From positions 1,426,001 through 1,490,000 of the forward strand of contig JARWKL010000010.1 of assembly GCA_029961685.1 (NCBI GenBank): DNA of 64,000 nt. Reading direction: 5' to 3'. The notes below the pieces were generated by a model. The model had not been told where the DNA came from. It was given only the letters and a program-made list of their open reading frames with translations, and searched no databases. Shown here piece after piece: positions 10,991-23,214 of the stretch (within the stretch, counting starts at the first letter, position 1; the number at the start of each line of letters is the position of its first letter). This DNA is from Aristolochia californica (Eukaryota; Streptophyta; Magnoliopsida; Piperales; Aristolochiaceae). Made by a program: the position numbers and the translations under genes.

Positions 10991-12399
10991 TAATGTTATA
11001 AAGCTTGAATCTCAAATACAAAATACTAATAAAAATACTTATTATGAGTTAGTCTTTAAAATTTATAAATAATATTATCATATCAACATGGTTTCTTGTC
11101 ATGATTCTCAAGTTCTCTATACTTAGACAGAGGCAAATGCCATCTTTCCATAAGCACACTAATTTTCATGACTTGTTTCAAAACATCCAAGTCGGAACCC
11201 AATGGGTTATTCTTGTTTCAGCTTGCTTCCAAGTATAAGCATGTTATTTATTCTAATTCACAATTAAACAAACATGTTGGTAAGTCTTTTCTAACCTTAT
11301 TTACTAGAAACTTCATGTTTAAAGTCTTAGTTAGGTAGGAAACTCCATTAAAGGTAGGTTTTGCTGACAATTTCAAGTGGATTAATCAAGAATCAAAGCG
11401 GATTTGATCTATTGAAAGAAGATATCAAGGAATAATCATGTTTTTGTAATTGTGTGGAGGAGAAGACAAACAAGCTGAGATCATACAACTTGACTTCATA
11501 TGGCCAATTTCCACAAGTTAGGTAATCCTCTTGACTCATCATCTCTTAAGACTTTTTAATATTTCTTATGACAAAAGCAATAAGAGGCCCAAATGAGAGG
11601 AATGCTTCACCAAGATGCCAGCTTATGGCTACTATGAGCTAAGAGGTAAATGTTTGTCTATTTTTGCTTGCTTAGGGAAGTAGATAATTACATGAAAAAG
11701 TATTTTATCGATAATTAGGCTCATCTTATGATATATTGGCATACCCATAAAGTTTTCCCTATAGGCAATGTACCTTCGAGTGCGAGGGAGGAGGGGAAGA
11801 ACATTCAATGTTTTGTCTAGCTGATAATAAATTAATCACCATTTTCCTTATTTTAATCTGCAAGTTAAGATAATCTCTCTTTTTTTATTGGCCATTAATA
11901 TAATTATGCCATTTTTGTCGATGGGAAAAGCTCTCCTAACCCATCTCATGACAAACTAATAAACCAACAAAAAGAAGAAGAAGAAGAAGCAGACGAAGAA
12001 GAAGAAGAAGAAGAACACAAAGCATGAGAATCACCACCAACCCAACTATTTTGATGTGTTGCTTAACATGTAACATGTATTAGTAAAATCCATATTAGTA
12101 TCAACTAATATATAAGATTATTTTAAGGTCAATTATTTATATACACCTTTAAAAAATAATACAAGTGTAATAACATCACTATACTATATAAGTGTTACCT
12201 ACCTGTCACATAGGTGATGAAATTAGTCTAAACCCATAAAATAAATATTTCCAATTTTTAAGATAATTTGTAAAGTTGATGGCTATTTCTCAGACAAGTG
12301 GTTGGTCAAAAATATATTTGACTTAAAAATTCCCAAACAATGACACGAACTAGCGAATATGACCTAAATGTTATGTAAAAGTTTTTTTTCCTTTGATCA
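10991..12399. other. Intergenic, no gene seen
   Basis: AT-rich sequence. A (GAA)n microsatellite lies at 11971-12015. Nothing else is recognised. Confidence 0.4.
11971..12015. repeat. (GAA)n microsatellite
   Basis: About 45 bp of AAG/GAA triplets broken once by GCAGAC. Confidence 0.9.
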
Positions 12400-12690
12400 G
12401 AAAAACCCAAAAAGATTCCACTAGATAATTCCCATTTGTCACATTTGGTGAGGGAGATGGGTGGGCATATCTGCCACCATGGCCTTAGGGTTGGTGACCC
12501 ACCATGGAGTGAGGAGATAAAATGGGGAATATCCCATGACATGACAAAGATATTTGAGAATTTTAAAATTGTGGGAATTTTATGAATTTTTGGTGGATTC
12601 TAATTGTTGGATTAATTGTAAGGTAATGCACTAATGAGAGAGGTGTCCAGTTATTTGCATGGTTAGGGCATGGTGCACCATTCTACTTAC
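12400..12690 (+). repeat. Upstream duplicated block, copy 2
   Basis: Aligns with 3600-3830. It carries about 60 extra bases at roughly 12460-12515 between two GGAGAT words; the extra piece has inward-facing CCACCATGG/TGGGTGGGC-like ends, so it may be a small insertion. Confidence 0.65.
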
Positions 12691-13469
12691 ACTTAGATTA
12701 TTATTGTAGGATCATTGTTGTTAATAACTAAATTTTGTCCCTATCATAAAAGTATCATTTATAATTGAAGGTTTTGATTGTTGTCTTCGTTATAACTTGC
12801 TTGTTGTTGAGTATGTTACATTTTTATTGCTTTAGGTACTTACTACCCTAGAAATCATCAATCATGGATAAACACCTTTTATTTAAAACAAAAAAAGGTT
12901 ACTACCCCTTAATCTTATTATCCATTTGGAGAAATTATTTTTAATTTTATGTAACAATATGTTATATATATATATATATTTATTTATTCTAAATGCTTGA
13001 AATTTTACATGTTACTAGCTCAGGTCATAAAATTGCGACGATTTGAACGATATATTATCGGATATTTTAGCCCTTCAAATCAAAATTTGTGCTTAAGAAA
13101 TCAATTTTTAAAAAAATATATGGGTTTTTATTGCTATTACAAGTTAATTAACTTGATCGGAGGACCTTGATACATTATACTGATGAAATATTTTATAAAA
13201 AAATAAATAACATAATTAAAAATTTTAAAGTAAAGTAAAAAAAATCCTACTTAATATTTTAGCTTTATATAATATTCATATTTCATAATTTATGCCCCCA
13301 TATTTTTTGCTAGGGTTGCTTACTAGAGGATTAATATTTTTTACTAGAGGCTCCATAGTAGCTATGGAGCGAGATTTTGGTCAAGTTTGGAACTGCTGGG
13401 AGCTACCACGTGGATTTGTAGGCATGTATCTAGAATTTCTCGCAGCCTCGCGAATCGAAAGAAACAAGT

Positions 13470-13753
13470 AACGAGATATATGCGTGCGAGGGAGCCTCGC
13501 TGGAGCCTCTAACACGCATGCCTCGCGCCACCGTTGACTAGAAATGGGCCTCGCTGATCCGGGATAGCTTACCCTGCTTCCATTGGCGAGTTCTCCGCAG
13601 AGAGACATCGAGTCCGCCCCAAAGATCTCCTCTTCCTGCTTCTCTGCTTCCTGTTTAATATTGTTTTTCTGCTTCTTGAATCTCTGGCTGGAGAGATTTT
13701 AGGGGTTCTTTGGAATCGGTTCAGCGGTAGAAGCCGAAGAGAACGAGTGTAGA
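13470..13753 (+). promoter_or_regulatory. Duplicated proximal promoter and 5' leader of the second KCS gene
   Basis: Matches 4320-4587. The palindrome is kept as GCGAGG-GAG-CCTCGC at 13486-13500, where the arms survive although the centre has changed. ACACGCATGCCTCGCGCCACC and the TGACTAGAAA motif follow as in copy A. A short inverted repeat CTCCATAG-TAG-CTATGGAG occurs just upstream near 13350. Confidence 0.55.
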
Positions 13754-15295
13754 ATGGACGGCCGTGACGGCGGGAACATGGGGCATCAGCAGATCCCGCC
13801 GCCGGCGCATGGCCGGCGATTGCCGGACTTCTTGCAGAGCGTGAATCTCAAGTATGTGAAACTGGGTTATCATTACTTGATTACCCATTTGCTGACTCTG
13901 CTGTTGATTCCGTTAATGGCGATGATTCTTGTGGAGGCGAGCCGGACGAACCCGGAGGATGTGCGACAAATTTGGGTTCATCTCCAGTATAACTTGGTGA
14001 GCGTGCTGGTCTGCTCGGTGGTGCTCGTCTTCGGCTCCACCGTCTACATCATGACCAGGCCGCGGCCGGTCTACTTGGTTGACTACGCGTGTTACCGCGC
14101 TCCCGACGATCTGGCCGCCCCGTACACGAAGTTCATGGAGCACTCGAGGTTGTCTGGGAAGTTTGATGAAGCGGCGCTTGAGTTCCAGAGAAAGATCCTC
14201 GAGCGGTCCGGCCTCGGAGAGGAGACTTACGCTCCGGCAGCCATGCATTTGATCCCGCCGCGGCCGTCCATGACGGCTGCGAGGGAGGAGGCCGAGCAGG
14301 TCATGTTCGGCGCCCTTGACGCTCTGTTCAAGAGCACTTCCGTGAAGCCCAAGGACATTGGGATCCTTGTCGTAAATTGCAGTCTTTTCAATCCCACGCC
14401 ATCGCTGTCTGCTATGATTGTGAACAAGTACAAGCTTCGGGGGAACATTCTCTCTTACAATTTGGGAGGAATGGGGTGCTCTGCCGGCGTTATCTCTATC
14501 GATCTCGCCCGGGATATGTTGCAGGTGCACAGAGGGACTTACGCCGTGGTTGTCAGCACGGAGAACATTACCCAGAACTGGTATTTTGGGAACAAGAAAT
14601 CGATGCTAATACCAAATTGCCTCTTCCGAGTTGGCGGCGCCGCCGTGCTTCTCTCGAACAAATCTTCTGACCGGTCTCGTTCCAAGTATAAGCTCGTCCA
14701 TGTCGTCAGGACCCATCGCGGGGCCGACGACAAGGCGTTCCGATGCGTTTACCAGGAGCAGGATATCAATGGAGTGGCGGGTGTGTCGCTGTCCAAGGAC
14801 CTCATGGCCATTGCAGGCGGGGCCCTGAAGACCAACATCACCACCCTCGGTCCGCTCGTGCTACCCATCAGCGAGCAGCTTCTTTTCTTCGCCTCCCTCA
14901 TTGCCAAAAAGGTCTTCAATAACTCGAAAATCAAGCCCTATATTCCAGATTTCAAGCTGGCATTCGATCACTTCTGCATACACGCAGGGGGAAGAGCTGT
15001 GATTGATGAGCTTGAGAAGAACCTCCAGCTTCTGCCCCTCCATGTAGAGCCATCTCGAATGACGCTCCACCGGTTTGGAAACACTTCCTCGAGCTCCATT
15101 TGGTATGAATTAGCCTACATTGAGGCCAAAGGGAGGATGAGGAAGGGTCACCGAGTTTGGCAGATTGCTTTCGGGAGTGGATTCAAGTGCAACAGTGCCG
15201 TCTGGCAGGCCCTCCGGAACGTCAAGCCGTCGCCCAGAAGCCCGTGGGAAGACTGTATCCATAGGTACCCCGTGCAATTGCCGATATATGGTTGA
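13754..15295 (+). CDS. KCS: 3-ketoacyl-CoA synthase, KCS4/KCS9-type (copy B)
   Basis: Intronless, 513 residues, with the same role as copy A: condensation of acyl-CoA with malonyl-CoA at the ER in very-long-chain fatty acid synthesis. Membrane segments lie at about residues 40-60 and 80-100. The triad is Cys242 (GGMGCSAG), His410 (HFCIHAGG) and Asn443 (RFGNTSSSS); the spacings 168 and 33 equal those of Arabidopsis FAE1 (223, 391, 424). Family motifs [23 protein letters not shown] and CVYQEQD are intact, making this the more conservative of the pair. It differs from copy A mostly in the N-terminal 30 residues and around residues 118-180. The start follows the same leader sequence as copy A. 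Likely functional; which Arabidopsis KCS it matches one-to-one needs a tree. Confidence 0.96.
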   Translation: MDGRDGGNMGHQQIPPPAHGRRLPDFLQSVNLKYVKLGYHYLITHLLTLLLIPLMAMILVEASRTNPEDVRQIWVHLQYNLVSVLVCSVVLVFGSTVYIMTRPRPVYLVDYACYRAPDDLAAPYTKFMEHSRLSGKFDEAALEFQRKILERSGLGEETYAPAAMHLIPPRPSMTAAREEAEQVMFGALDALFKSTSVKPKDIGILVVNCSLFNPTPSLSAMIVNKYKLRGNILSYNLGGMGCSAGVISIDLARDMLQVHRGTYAVVVSTENITQNWYFGNKKSMLIPNCLFRVGGAAVLLSNKSSDRSRSKYKLVHVVRTHRGADDKAFRCVYQEQDINGVAGVSLSKDLMAIAGGALKTNITTLGPLVLPISEQLLFFASLIAKKVFNNSKIKPYIPDFKLAFDHFCIHAGGRAVIDELEKNLQLLPLHVEPSRMTLHRFGNTSSSSIWYELAYIEAKGRMRKGHRVWQIAFGSGFKCNSAVWQALRNVKPSPRSPWEDCIHRYPVQLPIYG

Positions 15296-17410
15296 TAATT
15301 CTTCTTTTCTGTGACATGGAAGCAGGAACCAAGAGAATTCCTGCGGTGGTCACTGATCACTGGTCATTGGCAGTTATTGTGTTGCTCTGTTGCGTTCATG
15401 TCTTTTGTTTTCTTTTCTTTTAGATTTTTTCTTTTTTTCTCTATTAAGATTAGCATTGTACTCTACCATTGGAGTGTCAAAAGGAAATTTTATCTTTTCC
15501 CTTTCTCTCTTTTTTTTTTTTTTAAAGTCACTTTTATCTCTTTTGGTTCAATCGTGTATTGGGAACTTTTAATCATTGTTTCTCATTTAAGACTTGATGA
15601 GAGTAGCTGTTAGCATGTGACATCATTGAATTTCATTAAATATGAAACTGTGTTTCTTCCCTTGCATTATATTTTATATTCTTCCTGCTGCTTGTGTGGT
15701 AATGTTTAAAGCAGTTTGTGCTAGCCATATCCACTGAAAAATCAGCATGTACTACCTTTGCCTTTGATATTCAAAAGAAAAAAGAAAAAAAAACAGTTTC
15801 CTGTGACATGGGACTTTGAATTTCTTGTGGCATAAACATTTTTTGTTAAGACAAGGTGAGTGTATTACTTCTTGCTGAGTGGAGGCCTTCAATTTGTTGA
15901 AATAACATTCACGGTGCTTCTTGAGTGTAATTTTAGTTTGAAGAGCTCTATTTTAGTCTTATGTCATACCTGAGCTAGTCTTTAAATTTGTTTTTTCCAA
16001 AATCAATGCTCATTGATGTTGGTCAGAAAATTTAATTTTCAAATGAATAAAATTAATGAGATTAGTGGCAGCAAAAGGGTGTTCAGAATGACCTGCACTG
16101 GAATCAGATCAGCTTGTTACTACTGCCAATGCGTCCATGCTCTGCAAATTTTTTGGGATGGTTGTTGTTCAGAAATCTAAAACCAATCTCGAGAAGCAGC
16201 TCATTCTCTCAGTATCAAGAATTTTATCACCTATATGCCTTTTCAATCTGGCAAGTATTTGCTCCCAGCAGTCTTGCTTTGTAGCTTACATCTACTGCAA
16301 ATGAAGAATGAAAGAGTTGCATCTTACATTACAAGGGCCACATTAACACTTTTACAAAAAATTAAATCCTTCTCAACACGAGTAACATGGCAGCTTCTGT
16401 GGCAAATGCTGAGTCCAGATGGAGCTCACCTGTTTCAATCTGTGCTCTGGTGACATTGTTTGATTTCTATCAAACACAACAATTTCAATTCTTTAATGTT
16501 TTTCTTATGTTTGTCGTCAAGAAGAAAAAATTTAAGATTCAGAAAATAATTTAGCAATGTCCATTGGGTTGTTGACTCTTTTAGGCCTATGAAAACCTTG
16601 CTTCTCTGTAATTAAGGTACTCTGGTGATTTATGTGTGTGACTGAGGCAATGCTCTGTTACTCCATTTTTATTAAGTTATAAGTGCATGCGGTATCTCCT
16701 CTTTTAGTGACTTAAGGTTCCATTGCTTTGTCCTCATATTGTATAATGGGCCACAAATGCTTATAACCTGTCTGTGGAAACCCTAATATCATCAACAGTG
16801 ATCTTCTGATGGAATTCATGCACACCATGTGTATGAAGAGGGGGAAGTTCGCAGAAACCTCCATTTGGCTAACTCTGATATGACCCGTAAGAGGGTATAA
16901 AATTCTTTATTATTAAAGTTTTAGGATTAGTTTTTTGGCCTTTTGTCACTCCCCATACATTAACATCTTCCTGGTTGTATTTCTATTTGGTTTGAATTGT
17001 TTAAAATGTGAAAAAGGACCTAAATGGTGAGAAAAAGAGTTCATCATGTCCTTTAGAATGCTTCATGGTTGAAGTCATAAACTTGTTCTGTCTTGGTTGG
17101 TTGTTTGATGAAATTTTCAGACTTGACACTCTCCTTCACATAGATGGTGATAATGAAACGACCCATTTGTCCTCATTCCAGGATTTCCCTTGTAGGATCT
17201 CATCCCTGTCTTACCTATTTGTCCTCAGGTTGTGAAGTTTCACATAAAAGAATCAGATGCACCCAAATAAGTAGATTTAGACGCATGCCATCTTGGAAAT
17301 GGTAAAAAGGAAAGGTTGAAATCAAAGATGCGTCTTTTAACTGGTATCTAGTTTTACTTATACATAGTAGGTCTGTTTATTGCTTTCGCTTTCTTCTCTC
17401 CTTTTCAGTT

Positions 17411-17741
17411 GTTTTCTTATTTTTTAATCAATGATATCTTGCTGTTGAAAATAACAAGGGGAAGCCTTCCTGCTGTTTTTCTTTTGTCAAAGTGCTTGAC
17501 GGTCTCTGCTTCTGGAAGAAGAAGAATTCAAAACATTATTTGGTTCTTTATTGTTTTTCCTGATCTTTGTTTCCATAGTTTTCTCCTAGTCAGTGATAGC
17601 TTGCTGTTGAAAATGACAAGGAGAAGCCTTCCTGCTGTGTTTCTTTTGTCATTGAGTGCTCGACGGTCTCTGCTTCTGGAAGAAGAAGTATTCAAGACAT
17701 TATTTGGTTCTTTATTGTTTTTCCTGATCTTTGTTTCCATA
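17411..17741. repeat. Two tandem copies of an about 165-bp unit
   Basis: Copy 1 is 17411-17577 and copy 2 is 17578-17741, roughly 90 percent alike. Shared words include TTGCTGTTGAAAAT, GAAGCCTTCCTGCTGT, GACGGTCTCTGCTTCTGG and ATTTGGTTCTTTATTG. A third start (GTTTTCTCC) follows at 17742. A 123-residue open frame across it is just the repeat read through twice. Confidence 0.85.
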
Positions 17742-18116
17742 GTTTTCTCCACCATATATAATGTCAATTATAAGTGTTGAAAAGGATAGTTTTCTACTAC
17801 CCTACTGTTCTGAGGTAAATTGTGATGTCTCTCTTGGATGTTGCAATTTTCATAGAAACCCATGTTTGACTTTCGCATTTGAATTGTCAAAACTGTGGAC
17901 TATGAAAGAAGAGGATCCTTGATATCCATCATTGATCACTCACCTCGATTGGAAGAGAACATTAGAATAGATTTAAAATTTTCCTCAGTTTTTTTCTTCT
18001 GACCTGCAGATCACTCTGCTTGGTGGGCAAATGAGCCTGCTGGACTCATTTTTGTTAATAGAATTGGGGTTTCATAGCTTAAGTCTTTTACTTTCCTTCT
18101 TCAATAAACTTTTAAA

Positions 18117-18662
18117 TTGTGCAGCATAATTTGTTATCAGTTAAGCTTGTATTTGCCATTATGCCTTCCTCCTCCAATACATGCACAACCTCATGCATTT
18201 CTATCTCTTAAAGCCTACCGAGAATTACGCCTACTGAGCCATTCACAGGTAAAGCAAGATGTTTGCACAGAAATTTTCAAAATTTTCATTTATGTAAGAA
18301 CTTCACTTGAACTTGAATCCCTTCAGATAAGAAACCTTACACTAGGCAGACTCTTTCTGCTGGATTTATGTAGAGATTTGTCTGTTCAGGGACATCTTTG
18401 GAAGCAGATAAACAAGGTTATTGTGTTTTTCTGGATTAAAGATGGTTATGGAGCTGTGGGTCAATCTATGGAATCTGCAGTTTGGATTTCAGCCTTAGAA
18501 TGGAAACCACTCAATTTGATTGTCTTTGCAGGGGAAAAATCACGTGCTAAAGGTGATTCAGTGGTGGTGTTTAGGCCTTTAGGGAATCATTCAAGTGGCT
18601 TTGTGACTTTTCTGTGCTGTATAATTGGGTCTCAGGCTGGCATGCCTTGGAAGCTTCCGTAG
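18117..18662 (+). other. Unrecognised 181-residue open reading frame
   Basis: Long for this base composition, but the translation resembles no family I know, begins in a T-rich context and has no signal peptide or clear domain. Coding potential is unproven. Confidence 0.15.
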
Positions 18663-18857
18663 GAATCGATTTTAGTCAAATGAAGCCTGCGGTGTATACT
18701 GTAAAATTCTCAGTATATTAGACACTATTTCATGTTGAGATGTGACTCAAGAAACTCTAGACCATGACAACTGGTTTTGAGACAACTGAGCTTCAGTTCA
18801 AGTCTCTGAAACCCCATCTTCTAAAAGAGCTCAAGAAACTCAAAATAAGTTTCAAAA

Positions 18858-18889
18858 TTAGGGTTTAAGGTTTAGGGTTTAGGGTTTAT
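18858..18889. repeat. Short interstitial telomere-like run
   Basis: Four near-perfect TTTAGGG/TTAGGGT units in a row, on the plus strand. Confidence 0.6.
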
Positions 18890-19989
18890 AGTTTATAGAT
18901 TGTGTAATAGATGGTTTTAAAATGTTTGTTCAGACTTTGATATGATGTGTATGGTATATGTTTAGGGTTTATAATAGCTGTTGGTTTGAGAAAGAATACT
19001 TTTTGGCTGAGGATTTCATGCAGGTCACTTTTAAAATGAATAAAGGAAGTACCTTGTGCACTTTTGAAGAGAAAAATGTGTTTCACATTCCCAAGAAGGG
19101 CTCCAACAAGCCATAAAAAATTGTAGGTAACATTATCAAGGCAATGGAAAAATATTTTACACTAAATTCATCTTACCCACCAATAGGGTATTGGAAATGA
19201 TAATAAATAAATAAATATTTAAAAAAATAAAATTTTGTGTAAATATATATTCCATTGAGAAATACCTCCACTAGTTAATATAAATGTATAGGTTTCAAAG
19301 AGAATTTAAAATCACTAATTTTGCATCTTAAATCATATCACCCATAAACGCGCGAAACAAGCCATCTAAGTATATTTTCTCTCAAATATATATACTTTTG
19401 ATCCCTGAACCCGTAATTTACCACTAAAAATGGTGTTTTTAGCCCATAATTAACATCATTACAAAAAAAATGGCATTAAAATGGCATATTTGGTTCTTGG
19501 AAAGCATTGAAATAGTTAAAATATATTGAAAAGAAAAAATAAAAATATTTCCAATCAATCGATTACTAATTCACCAACCTAATCAAGTAGCAAACAAAGA
19601 AGGATTTGTATTATGTTTTGATGCATAAGAAACTTCATTGCTTTGATTTTGATACAAATAAAAAAGGAATACAAACAATTGGGATATGGAATTGCTTTCC
19701 ACTTAATGAGATTTTGTTCAAGAAGAGGAAGCATCTTGGAAGGATAACCAAGCTATAGTTTCTTTTTTAAGTAGAAAACCACTCTTTCTCTTGAAAAATG
19801 TGAATGTGAGGAGTCCAAAGTCCATTACTATTTGGGTGAAAGGTTTTTGTTTTCTTCTTGATATTCTTTTTGTAGTAAAAAAAAGTACTTTTTTTTCTAG
19901 AAAAATGTGAATATGAGAGGGGTGGTGTGCACTCCAAAGTCCATTATTTGTCTACAATAATTTTGTAGTATGTGGTTTTTACTATTTGG

Positions 19990-20490
19990 GTTAAGTGTAT
20001 TTTTTTTCTCTTTTTACCCGATTTATCAGATGTGTCAATTTTACCTGATTATTTTTTTGTTTTTAACCATTTTTTATAAGATTTTAAAATATAATTAGAC
20101 CTAATCTTAGAGATTAGTTGAGGAATTAAATATAATTGGAATGATATCTCTTTATTATTATTTTACATCTCTAATTATTATTAATATTGTTAAAAAAGTA
20201 AAAAATCATATTCGAAAGAGAAATATGACGGTGTCTAGGGTATTTTTTCTTTATATTTTTCTCCTTTTTACCCAGTGACAAGGGTATCAGTTTTACCTAA
20301 TTATTTTTTCATATTTAACCATTTGTGATAGGATTTTTAAAATATAATTAGATACAATCTTAGAGATTAGTTGAGTAATTAAATATAATTGGAATGGTCT
20401 TTATCTCTTTATTACCATTTTACATCTCTAATTATTGATAATATTGTTAAAAAAGAAAAAAAAGAGAAAAATAACCGTGTCTAGGGTTTT
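19990..20490. repeat. Two tandem copies of an about 254-bp AT-rich unit
   Basis: The word TTTTTACCC recurs at 20011 and 20265. Both copies share TTTTACCT, TTAGAGATTAGTTGAG, AAATATAATTGGAATG, CATCTCTAATTATT and GTGTCTAGGGT in the same order. Confidence 0.8.
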
Positions 20491-22240
20491 TACCTGAAAG
20501 TATATAAAGCATGTTAATTTATTAAAAATAAAAATATTATCCTAAAATTAAGTATGGTAATTCTATCCAAAACGCGACAATCGATATTTAGTATTTATAA
20601 AGTACGACTCCATACTAATCACAAATAACCTTGATTATTAAGGATTTACATCTTTTTAAAAATCCCAATAAAATAATTTATGAGAAAAACCAAGATTTCT
20701 CAAATTAGAAAAATGGGGAAATGAATTAACCACATATGAAAGGGTTGTTCTCAAGAGTCTACTCCCATTTCCAATCTTATTTTACAATATCAGCCATGTA
20801 CAGCCAATGGAGATTGAAAAACAAAAAGGCAACATGATACCTACCTGTCACCATTAACCTTTTGCTTTCCTGTGGAATCTTTCCTCTCTCATAAAGATTT
20901 GCTGTCCCCTTTCATATCTTTTCATGTCAACTAAGGTGTAAAGGCCTGTCACATTAAATTATAAAACATGGGAGAATAGGTTTAGATGGTCAAAGACTCT
21001 CCTTGGTTCAACTCTCTTACCAACCCACTTCCATTGCCACCATATTTGGTGTCTGCCTCATGGAAATATAAAATGGTCAATGATAAGCAAAAATTGAAGT
21101 AGTTGAAGCCTTGAAGGGGTTTGTCATCATGGGTTATATGATGTAGATTCTTGGTGGGGTTCATGAGAGGGTTTCATTCACATGAAATTAGAGGGTCTTA
21201 AATGATGTACTGAAAAAAAAAATCCAAGATATATTTTTCTTACTTTTAATTTTTTTTTGAGTTTCCAATAAGAAATTGGCTAGAAATTTTATATGATTTT
21301 TAATAGTTATTAGTATATTTTTTAAAAATATAAAAAATCATTTGTTTGTGTATTAATAAAATTCTCTTGAATTCGTATTTGGACCAAACAAGTTATTGAA
21401 TCAAGTCAATTGATCCGACCATGTTTTTCTTAGAGCTACGAGATCGATCGTTGCTGAATGAATAAGATTTGATACAAGATTATGATACACGATGACAACA
21501 AATAGGGTCAATCTTGGCAACAATTCTTCTTAGAATTTGCGACATATTAAATTTATATAATGTCCCAATCTTGTCAATAGTATGTTATGATATAAATTAT
21601 AAAATTATAAAGTATGATATAATATTAGAATATAAAAATAAAAATAAAAATATATTTTAAAAAAAATGAATAAAAATGTTAAAACATATTAATATGATAT
21701 TTCATTATGTATATAAAATTTAAAATTATAATTATAAATAAATAGTTTAATTTAATTTATTTTAACATATTAATAGAGATAATTTTCATGAATACAATTG
21801 GGGTGAATAATTGAACCAATTACTTCATCAATATGTGCTCAAATGCACTAAATTGAAGAAAGAGTTGTATTAGATGACTTTCTTTGGTTTCCTTGTTCAA
21901 AGAATGGAATGGGGCATGAGTCCCAAGTCCATATAAATTGTTTTTACCCAAATTTTAAGTTAATTATCAAACCTCTCATGATTGCAATTCATTTGAGATC
22001 TTTCTTATTCATGATTGGGAGCAACCTTAATTGACTAGACTTGAGTCCCACCATTTTTTCCTCAAGTAATAAATCTAAGTTCAAAGATTGATTCAAACAA
22101 TCATTATCTTTGGATGGTTCATCCATTCAACATTTTATTTTATTAGATATTGCAAAACCATGTCCATAATTGCAGCTTTGTTTAGCTTTCACTATGTAAA
22201 ACAATTATTACTTGCAACTTTCCTTTAGAATATTTACAAG

Positions 22241-23214
22241 TCAATATGGGTATTCACCGATTTTCACAATTTGCATTATTCAAATATCATTCAACATTAT
22301 TGTAACTCTACTTTTAAAATTGAACATACATAGGTCGGTTTAATAAACAACAACCCTCCAGAACCACGAGTTACACTGATAAATTTGAAAATTCGACCCC
22401 GATGTGTTGAAAATTTCTTTGTCAATATGGGTATTCACCGATTTTCACAATTTGCATTATTCAAATATCATTTAACATTATTGTAACTCTAGTTTTAAAA
22501 AAGAACATAAATAGGTCGGTTTAATAAACAAAAGCCCTCCAAAACTACGAGTTACATTGATAAATTTTAAAATCCGACCCCGATGTGTTGAAAATTTCTT
22601 TGTCAATATGGGTATTCACCCATTTTCACAATTTGCATTATTCAAATATCATTCAACATTATTGTAACTCTACTTTTAAACAAGAACATAAATAGGTCGG
22701 TTTAATAAACAAAAGCCCTCCAGAACCACGACTGATGAATTTGAAAATCCGACCCCGATGTGTTGAAAATTTCTTTGTCAATATGGGTATTCACCCATTT
22801 TCACAATTTGCATTATTCAAATATCATTCAACATTATTGTAACTCTACTTTTAAAAATGAACATAAATAGGTCGGTTTAATAAACAAAAGCCCTCCAGAA
22901 CCACGAGTTACACTGGTAAATTTGAAAATCCGACCCCGATGTGTTGAAAATTTCTTTGTCAATATAGGTATTCACCCATTTTCACAATTTGCATTATTCA
23001 AATATCATTCAACATTATTGTAACTCTATTTATTTCTTACTTTTTTTTTAAAGAAAAACCAATTTTGAGAGGTTAAAATTTACATCATATTATAAAGATT
23101 AGTCTACTTTAAAAAAGAACATAAATTGGTCGGTCTAATAAACAAAAGCCCTTCAGAACCAAGAGTTACACCGATAAATTTGAAAATCCGACCTTGATGT
23201 GTCAAATATTTTTT
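22241..23214. repeat. 181-bp tandem array, five units (satellite-like)
   Basis: Unit starts (TCAATATGGGTATTCACC) fall at 22241, 22422, 22603, 22778 and 22959, giving periods of 181, 181, 175 and 181 bp. Every unit carries GGTCGGTTTAATAAAC and, about 75 bp later, AAATCCGACCCCGATGTG, so GGTCGG and CCGACC form an inverted pair within each unit. The last unit is split by an insertion at 23029-23102 and has diverged most. Confidence 0.95.
23029..23106. other. 74-bp insertion inside the last satellite unit
   Basis: The unit breaks off after ACTCTA at 23028 and resumes with TCTACTTT at 23103. TCTA on both sides looks like a 4-bp target duplication. The insert is T-rich on the left and has no recognisable family. 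Confidence 0.5.

Larger units (their letters stand above)
15296..18760. other. Downstream of KCS copy B: no recognised gene
   Basis: T-rich 3' flank, then about 3 kb that is less AT-rich than the rest of the intergenic DNA. It includes the tandem duplication at 17411-17741 and a 181-residue open frame at 18117-18662 with no recognisable domain. It could be a noncoding transcript or decayed gene; nothing in the sequence decides. Confidence 0.35.
18761..22240. other. AT-rich intergenic DNA, no gene seen
   Basis: Contains a short telomere-like run at 18858-18889 and an about 254-bp direct duplication at 19990-20490. Otherwise it is low-complexity AT sequence. Confidence 0.45.

Noticed and set aside
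17409..17780. 123-residue protein with an internal repeat
   Set aside because: The repeat is the DNA-level 165-bp duplication read through. No domain, and similar open frames occur on the opposite strand.
22241..23214. CRISPR array
   Set aside because: Units are 181 bp of continuous repeat with no unique spacers, and this is plant nuclear DNA.
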